Assembly: GCA_014898425.1 (NCBI GenBank)
Contig: RCSZ01000014.1
Span: forward strand, 930,001 to 994,000
Direction of reading: 5' to 3'
Origin: Botryotinia globosa
Taxonomy: Eukaryota; Ascomycota; Leotiomycetes; Helotiales; Sclerotiniaceae
Length of the DNA: 64,000 nucleotides
Shown here: piece by piece, positions 58,181 to 64,000 of the stretch
Layout: each line of letters opens with the position of its first letter
Position numbering within the stretch: position 1 is the stretch's first letter
Made by a program: the position numbers and the translations under genes
Notes under the pieces: generated by a model
Told to the model about the DNA's origin: nothing
The model's input: only the letters and a program-made list of their open reading frames with translations
The model's database searches: none

Positions 58181-59541
58181 AGAGGAGTAGATATCAGCAA
58201 TGAGTTCATGGTCCACAATAGAGGGTTAGTTATGTGAGAAGACGGACCAAGAGGATATGCAGGTTGATGAAGGTAAATCGGGGTCATCTTTTGGAATTAT
58301 ACCATGATCATTTGCGTTGCATGAATTCATATATACTAGCGATATCAAGAACATCTAGACTTTTACAGTTATTCTGAATCAATTCTTTTTTAATTTTTGA
58401 ACCCTTTCGAGGTTTCTTTGCAATATCTTATCACATGTCTCCAATGTGAAAAACAAGTACAATGAACAGGATATCTCAATTCCTTACGATCTCTTGATTA
58501 GGAGGTAGGTAATGGCAGTAGCTTTCCGGATGAATCCCGGATGAAATAGCTTTGTGGTGAACCTCCCACGCCCACACACACAATGTATCCTGCAAAGTGT
58601 AGACAGACACTGGCAAACACTCAAATTCCCATCAGTGTATCGCAAAATACGCCGAATAAACAACTTTCATATTGAGCATAAAATACTCCTGTACCAAAGA
58701 GAAACACCTCTCCTTCGTGGCAATCACGACCTCAGACACAATGCTGGCTGAGGGAGACGGGAATTAACCACCAGGATAGCCAATGCGCCTGTCGCTCCAG
58801 AGACCAGATCCGATGGTTCGAGGATACTTATTTGTTTTGTCTTTTGTTCTCTGACATTTCATAGCCTTCCCTCCTCAAAGCTTTCCTTCGCAGAATGTGT
58901 TCAGCTTAGTTAGGAGCTTGATATTGTTGCAGCGCCAACAGCATGGCCACTTAAATAGGAAGGTGGACCGACCAAAAAACACGTGTTGAGGCTCAGTAAG
59001 ACTTGATTACTTCGTCTCTGAATAGTTTCAGGTAACGAAAAGACTACTTACTTCCTCGAGTACCTACTTGATGATGATTGTAACACTATCGTTAAGTCTG
59101 CTTCAATTCTAGTGGTCTGTCATAGATACGGCCAATAGAGGTGAAATAAACAAGTGTGAGCTAATTGACTACCAATTGAATTTTCGTGGTGTGACCTTCT
59201 CCGCTGTGTATCCAAGATTGTAAACGACACCACAGAGTAGTGGCTAAGTGCTGCTTCTAGGCATCAGACTTAGGAGCATATATATAGGCCATCTCTTATC
59301 TAAGAAACTTTGAAGCTAGAACAAATTCTCACAAGAGAATACTGATTATTTTCTTCGGACATTCTTTTTTATCCTTCACCGGGGATGTCTCTATTTCAAG
59401 GTGCCCAGAATTAAGCTGCCCCAAGTTTTTCAGATCCTTTCTTCTCTGCTGGAGGGGGTCTTCTGTACAATTTGTATGGTTATTCAGGCATACCCATAAA
59501 CCGATAATTTTCAACCCATCGACATCTTGTCGCTGGACAAT
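58181..59541. other. intergenic, no gene seen
   Basis: AT-rich spacer with short ORFs lacking domains. Confidence 0.45.
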
Positions 59542-60295
59542 ATGTCAGATCAACCCTTGTTCTTACATCCTTCCCCGCAACTTTGCAAACACTGCAAGCT
59601 TATTCCATGGCCACGAGACATACGCTATGAAACTCAGAGTAGTCCATTTCCTCATGACAGAATCTTCGGCTCTCTTCAAATCTCAGCTGATGCGGGCTGT
59701 ATACTTTGCCAATACTTCTGATTGCGTATAATCTTGATGCTTATGGGATGGCGAACTACACTACCATCTGCCGAAACTCCATTGGATTTCTATATTCGCG
59801 TGATATATGCCAAACGTGTGGGCATATTAGTAGATGTAGGAGAGGCAGCCGGTTATGATTGTGTTCATATGTGGTTCCTCGAGCTCACATCTGCCGAAGA
59901 GAAGACTCTAGCGAAACCGGAATCTCGACATATCAAACGTATGTAATTTGTATTCTCTCTCATTTGGCTTGCCACAAACCATACTGATTTACTTTTTTCT
60001 TCCAGAATTTGCCCAAGGAGAAGTCTTGGAGGATCTCAAAGACTTGGTCAATACGCAAATTCAGTCTTGGATTGAAGCCTTTTATGATCGCCGAGAGAAT
60101 CACGAGAATTGCGGCCGCAAAATTGGCACGAACATCTTGCCAACTCGCCTCATTGATGTGGGAACTATGAATAATGAAAGCGTTCGGCTCATCACAACAA
60201 TGGATTCCATGGAACCCTCCAAATATCCATACTTGATTCTCAGTTATTGCCGGGGTAGAGGAAACGTCAAATGCCTCAGTCTATTCTGGAGATAG
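59542..60295 (+). pseudogene. HET-domain protein remnant
   Basis: Starts 'MSDQPLFLHPSPQLCKHCKL' with 'DAGCILCQYF', the Cys-rich lead found in heterokaryon-incompatibility (HET) proteins. An in-frame TGA stop at 59719-59721 breaks it; the same frame goes on to 59940, followed by a GTATGT..TTCCAG intron to about 60004. The next exon has 'LPTRLIDVG' and 'YLILSYCRGRG', the first HET motifs (usually SYCWG), and then stops at 60293-60295. The rest of the HET domain is missing. Decayed, non-functional by this reading. Confidence 0.75.
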
Positions 60296-61029
60296 ATTTA
60301 CTAAGATCAAAATTCAGCCTCTGAATAGTCACCCGCACACGGCCAACAAGCAGCGTCTTAGCCCGAACGATAATTTCTGCTACAAGGACTGGGGCGATAA
60401 GGTTCTCAACGATACTTATATGCGATTCTCAGAAGACATCCTTATGGTAGATTATCGTCGTTTTGACCTATTATATCGTCATGGCGGATCGCTCAATCTC
60501 GAGAGGCTTACCCATATTGCTGTGAGTTGGTTTGGATATTTATCCGTCAGCACGCCTTGGATCAGTGGCAAAATTACCAAGCTATTGAACGATACTTATT
60601 CGCAATGCCCATGTCTCAAGAGGCTCAGTGTTCTTGGCTCGCGTATCTGCGACGAGAAAGCACCTCCTGTTACCCGACTTCTGAACATTGATAAAGACTT
60701 GCTCAAGCTAGACCTCGAAGATATAGACGGGCGTCAAGTTCCATCTGAGGAGACGGATGATAGGTATGAAGTGTTGGAGAAAACACTGAAAGCGCGATAT
60801 CTTTTGCGACAGGCATTTTGAATCATATCGCAAAGAAATAGAGGAAGAAGGAAACAAAAATGCTATCGAATACTGGAACAAGGTCGAGGTAGTCAATGTT
60901 TTACAATGCTGGTCTGATGGAACTCAGTATGAATCAACTCTCTACTTCCAGAGATTGACTCCATTGTGCGCAGCAACGATGATGGATTCTTGGCAACGTT
61001 ACCAGAAAGTACGCCAGATAGTTTGATAA
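60272..61029 (+). pseudogene. broken ORF of unknown family next to the HET remnant
   Basis: An open frame runs from about 60272 to 60821 without an early ATG (first ATG 60420) and includes 'LERLTHIAVSWFGYLSVSTPW' and 'DRYEVLEKTLKARYLLRQ'. It then appears to shift by one base near 60816 and continue 'HFESYRKEIEEEGNKNAIEYW' to a stop at 61029. I do not recognise the family, although the layout resembles fungal proteins with a 2EXR-type domain. It could be the replaced C-terminal part of the HET gene or a separate decayed gene. Confidence 0.5.
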
Positions 61030-61905
61030 AGCTAAGAGATGCTCTCAAATTAGTAGAGCTCGGAGATGGGCAATGATCACACGAGCTACAGCAGGAATTC
61101 CTTGGGTTTAAATCAAGGCACAGTTTGATGGGCTATCAAGGAATTGCATTTAGGTGTAATGGGGTTGCGATATCTTTTCATAATTGTACGCAAGTAAAGC
61201 AGTACCAAGAGGTCAGATTTATCTAGCAAATTGATATGGAGTGACCCATCGTGATTTATATGACTAGTGGTGGAGGGGAGAGGGTATATATAACCCACTG
61301 CGAGACCTTTTGATGCTATCTCCTCCCTTCAAAGTCTTCCTTAAACAGTGAGAAGAAGCTGCTTTGGCTGGTTTGTATCCAAGCTACAAGTCTTTAGTCG
61401 AATCTGAGCATCTTATACCACAGCTAGCTCTGCGAGAAGCCAATGCATTGCTACATTGTTGACAAGCACACTTGTCAGACTAGCTGCGATGCAACCAATA
61501 GCTCAAGGAGCAAATCCACAGCCATACTATAGACGGTGGGTGCTCCAACAGCTCTGTAAGCGCGACTAAAATTGCTAATGATGCGGGCTGATAGTACAGC
61601 AATTGAGAGTTGCAACACCGGCGCAGATTGCCGAGTCACGAGAATTGCGAAAGTGTTGTATCTGACGTGAAAAGTTGCGAGGGGGGGAGAGACGAAGTCC
61701 AACTGTTGCATTTCTGCATGTTTTTCCGATTACATGTGTAAGATTACTACGCCGCAGGGGATCTTACTTTAGTGTAGAAACATTTTGTATGTACTTTACT
61801 TAGGTATAAAAGAGTCTCCCTGTGAAATGCTTCTCATCACTCACATCCCTCTTTCTTCTTCATCTTTCTCAATAGACTTCTTGAGTATCTACACATCCAG
61901 GTAAA
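61030..61905. other. intergenic, no gene seen
   Basis: Spacer between two decayed genes; only short ORFs without features. Confidence 0.45.
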
Positions 61906-62878
61906 GTGGCATCCAAAGCAGACCTTCCACAGAATAAACAAGAACCAAAAAATTATCAAGAATACATATTCAAACGCGACTACAAATCTTCCATGCGGTA
62001 GGATGTTTTGATAGACACCCAATATGACACTAATCCACTCCCAGATTGAACTACAACCACTTCCTGATCAAAGAAGTTGCGGGATACCTCATTCATCCTA
62101 GTATCCCCACGCATCAAACCAATCTACGAATCGCAGATGTAGGGACTGGAACCGGGTAGGTAGTCAAATCAATCAATCCCCACACCATGCATACCAACCC
62201 TCCCCTCCCCTCCCCATCCAACCCCCCTACAAATACTAACCCCCCTCCCCAACACCAGAATATAGGCCTGTGAATGATCCGGATGCGAAGCCTCTGTTGC
62301 GGAAATTGCTTTCGCTGTTGAGTAAGTGGGGATTGTGTTTGGGTTTCTGTCTTGAACTTGCGGGGTTGGGAACGGGAAACTTGTGACGTCTCGTGAACTG
62401 ATAAGTTACGTGGGAATGTATAGCCCGGGGGCTATTTACAGTGGATGGAACCGTTGCCGCTGGCTGCGGAAGTGGTGGTGATGCAGGAAGGATCGGTAAC
62501 GACGACTGCGTCGGAGAGACTTTGTAATACATTTCATAAGCCAAAGCCAGATGGTGAATATGGATGGGTGAGAAGAATCCGATTTTCAGACAAAGTTAAT
62601 CTAAGATAAGATATTAATTCTGACATAGGTGGGTTGAGGGGTTGAAAGCTCTTTTTGAAGAAGGACTTGTGGATGTATCCCGTAATCGGCAATATGGCCT
62701 AATTATCTCCGTCCTCTTTGGTCACAGAGCTCTATGGCTGCTACCGCAGATATGATGGCGAAAAGCGATGCTTATGATATGATGGGAAGTGGGATGGGGA
62801 TGAATTTGCAGAGGACTTGGAGAGAGAAAGCGCGAATGGGGTTGCGGTGGATACGCCTTTTCAATGCGTTGTTGGTCG
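61906..62878 (+). pseudogene. class I SAM-dependent methyltransferase remnant
   Basis: A coding-like stretch begins GTG GCA TCC at 61906 where an ATG would be expected ('ASKADLPQNKQEPKNYQEYIF'). An intron 61998-62044 joins it to 'RLNYNHFLIKEVAGYLIHPSI' and the SAM motif 'LRIADVGTGTG' (ends 62155). After a further GT..AG stretch the next codons hit TAG at 62263, and the following fragments ('PLLRKLLSLL', 'YLQWMEPLP', 'WVEGLKALFEEGLVDVSR', 'LQRTWREKARMGLRW') match only later parts of such enzymes, so the middle of the domain is lost. Similar to fungal secondary-metabolism methyltransferases. Confidence 0.7.
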
Positions 62879-63218
62879 TAAGATGTGATTGAGATTTGTG
62901 TTTCTATGCTATCGATCTAAGATGCGATGGTTTATTATCATTGAGAGATTTGCTTCGAGTCAAGATTCATGAATCTTCGTCGTAGGTAGATATCTCTTTC
63001 TCGCGAAGTAGACCACACGCACTTGCGCGGGAAAAAGATCAATTCGCCACCAAAACCATACAGACATATGCCCATCTCTGCTATCAAATGCCAATCTCTC
63101 GTCCTCTTCAAGACTCCCAAAGCCAATCGACTGCGGTGCTATAAGATCCATATCATTGCCTCAGGAATTGATTTCAACCTCAATCAGAAATCCTGAAAGA
63201 AACGTTCCGTCCCAGTTC

Positions 63219-63241
63219 AGCTCAGCTCAGCTCAGCTCAAG
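63219..63241. repeat. (CAGCT)n short tandem
   Basis: Four to five units of CAGCT/AGCTC. Confidence 0.85.
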
Positions 63242-63784
63242 CACCGTCACGATTCACGATTCACAACTCACGATTTACAATCCATCATTCCCAACCGCCC
63301 ATCCTTTCCAATTTCCTCCCCAAAGTCCCGAGCAACAGATTCACACTTTTAGACTTTTAGACTTTTGGACATCCATCCATCAAATATGTCTCGAAGCGGA
63401 TTACAACCTCCTAGTGTCTGACCACACCACAAGTATACACCTCTAGGCTCTAGCATATATACTAATTCCCTAAACAATTAACTCTCCCAACCTTTAACCT
63501 TTATTGAAAAGTTTAAATCGCCCATTTTACCTACTTGGGTAGCAGCCGGCACGCAAACTATACTAGACACTGGTCTCGAGCCGGTGTCAGGTAGATACTA
63601 AGACTCGTCGGTTAGGTCGAGCCTACGAAGTATAACTTGGAACTCCCAATTCGAAGGCTGGTAATATCACATTTATTCCTCTTTGGGAACAAGAAATAAG
63701 GAATCAAAAGATAAACAAGATTTGAATTTATAGTAATAATCTACAGAAAAAGATGATGAAAAGAACAAAAGAATCACCCACGCA

Positions 63785-63860
63785 AATCCAATCCAATCCA
63801 ATCCAATCCAATCCAATCCAATCCAATCCAATCCAATCCAATCCAATCCAATCCAATCCA
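63785..63860. repeat. (AATCC)n pentanucleotide microsatellite, about 15 units
   Basis: Uninterrupted AATCC/CCAAT run of 76 bases; antisense frames read as repeated 'GLDWI' and should not be taken as protein. Confidence 0.97.
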
Positions 63861-64000
63861 GATCCCAAAGAATAAGTTCTCTCCATCTCCATTTCCATTG
63901 ATCCAACCTCCTCTCTCCCCTCCGTCTTCCCCGGAACCTCCTCACCCAAGAAGTCTCAATCGTGAATCACAAACTCATCACAAAACGACTCATCATATAC

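Larger units (their letters stand above)
62886..64000. other. distal flank, simple repeats, no gene seen
   Basis: Apart from two simple repeats, nothing recognised. ORFs at 63673-63949 are products of the pentanucleotide run. Confidence 0.45.

Noticed and set aside
63673..63949. ORFs encoding GLDWI repeats
   Set aside because: Direct product of the AATCC pentanucleotide run.

Overview
This window is nuclear DNA of a filamentous ascomycete (Pezizomycotina). The evidence is many short GT-AG introns of 47-140 nt with CTAAC/CTGAC-type branch sites, a lone dispersed 5S rRNA gene, HET-domain and UstYa-family remnants, and repeat copies that differ mainly by C-to-T/G-to-A changes as expected from repeat-induced point mutation (RIP). 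A Leotiomycete such as a Botrytis/Sclerotinia relative is a plausible guess, but it rests on overall feel and not on an alignment.

Layout. 0.5-7.5 kb holds ordinary genes: a 2H-phosphoesterase (AKAP7/ASCC1-like), a coiled-coil fungal protein of unknown role and a C2H2-like protein. A long gene-free stretch follows, with a 5S rRNA gene at 10.3 kb. Next come folylpolyglutamate synthase (11.3-13.0 kb) and a 4-coumarate-CoA-ligase-like adenylating enzyme (14.3-16.2 kb). 17.3-21.1 kb is a repeat island with a tRNA-Ala, an LTR-like element and two decayed Helitron copies in tandem.

The centre of interest is 21.6-39.5 kb. It has the parts list of a ustiloxin/phomopsin-type (dikaritin) RiPP cluster. 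A secreted precursor carries ten copies of a 7-residue core (MEDATPY), separated by Lys-Arg sites. It is flanked by two UstYa-like (DUF3328) oxidases, and the cluster also has a UstQ-like tyrosinase, a secreted S28 prolyl peptidase, an MFS exporter, a DOMON-cytochrome b561 redox protein and a bZIP regulator. One UstYa-like gene has a 4-nt tandem duplication that shifts its frame. The likely flow is: secretory entry, Kex2-type cutting at KR, UstYa/tyrosinase oxidative cyclisation involving Tyr, peptidase trimming, and MFS export. The structure of the product and the novelty of the cluster cannot be settled from sequence alone.

39.7-42 kb is a second repeat island: a TA-flanked MITE-like element containing two nested LTR-like insertions, more solo LTRs with 5-bp target duplications, and a truncated tRNA copy.

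42.8-58.2 kb is a housekeeping block with standard intron structures: sphingosine-1-phosphate lyase, a GT34 mannosyltransferase, phosphomannose isomerase, a RING-CH E3 ligase, proteasome subunit alpha-2 (with a 20-nt exon), an RCC1-like protein and an Hsp70-like ATPase. 59.5-62.9 kb holds decayed genes (a HET-domain protein, an unknown ORF and a methyltransferase). The window ends in simple repeats.
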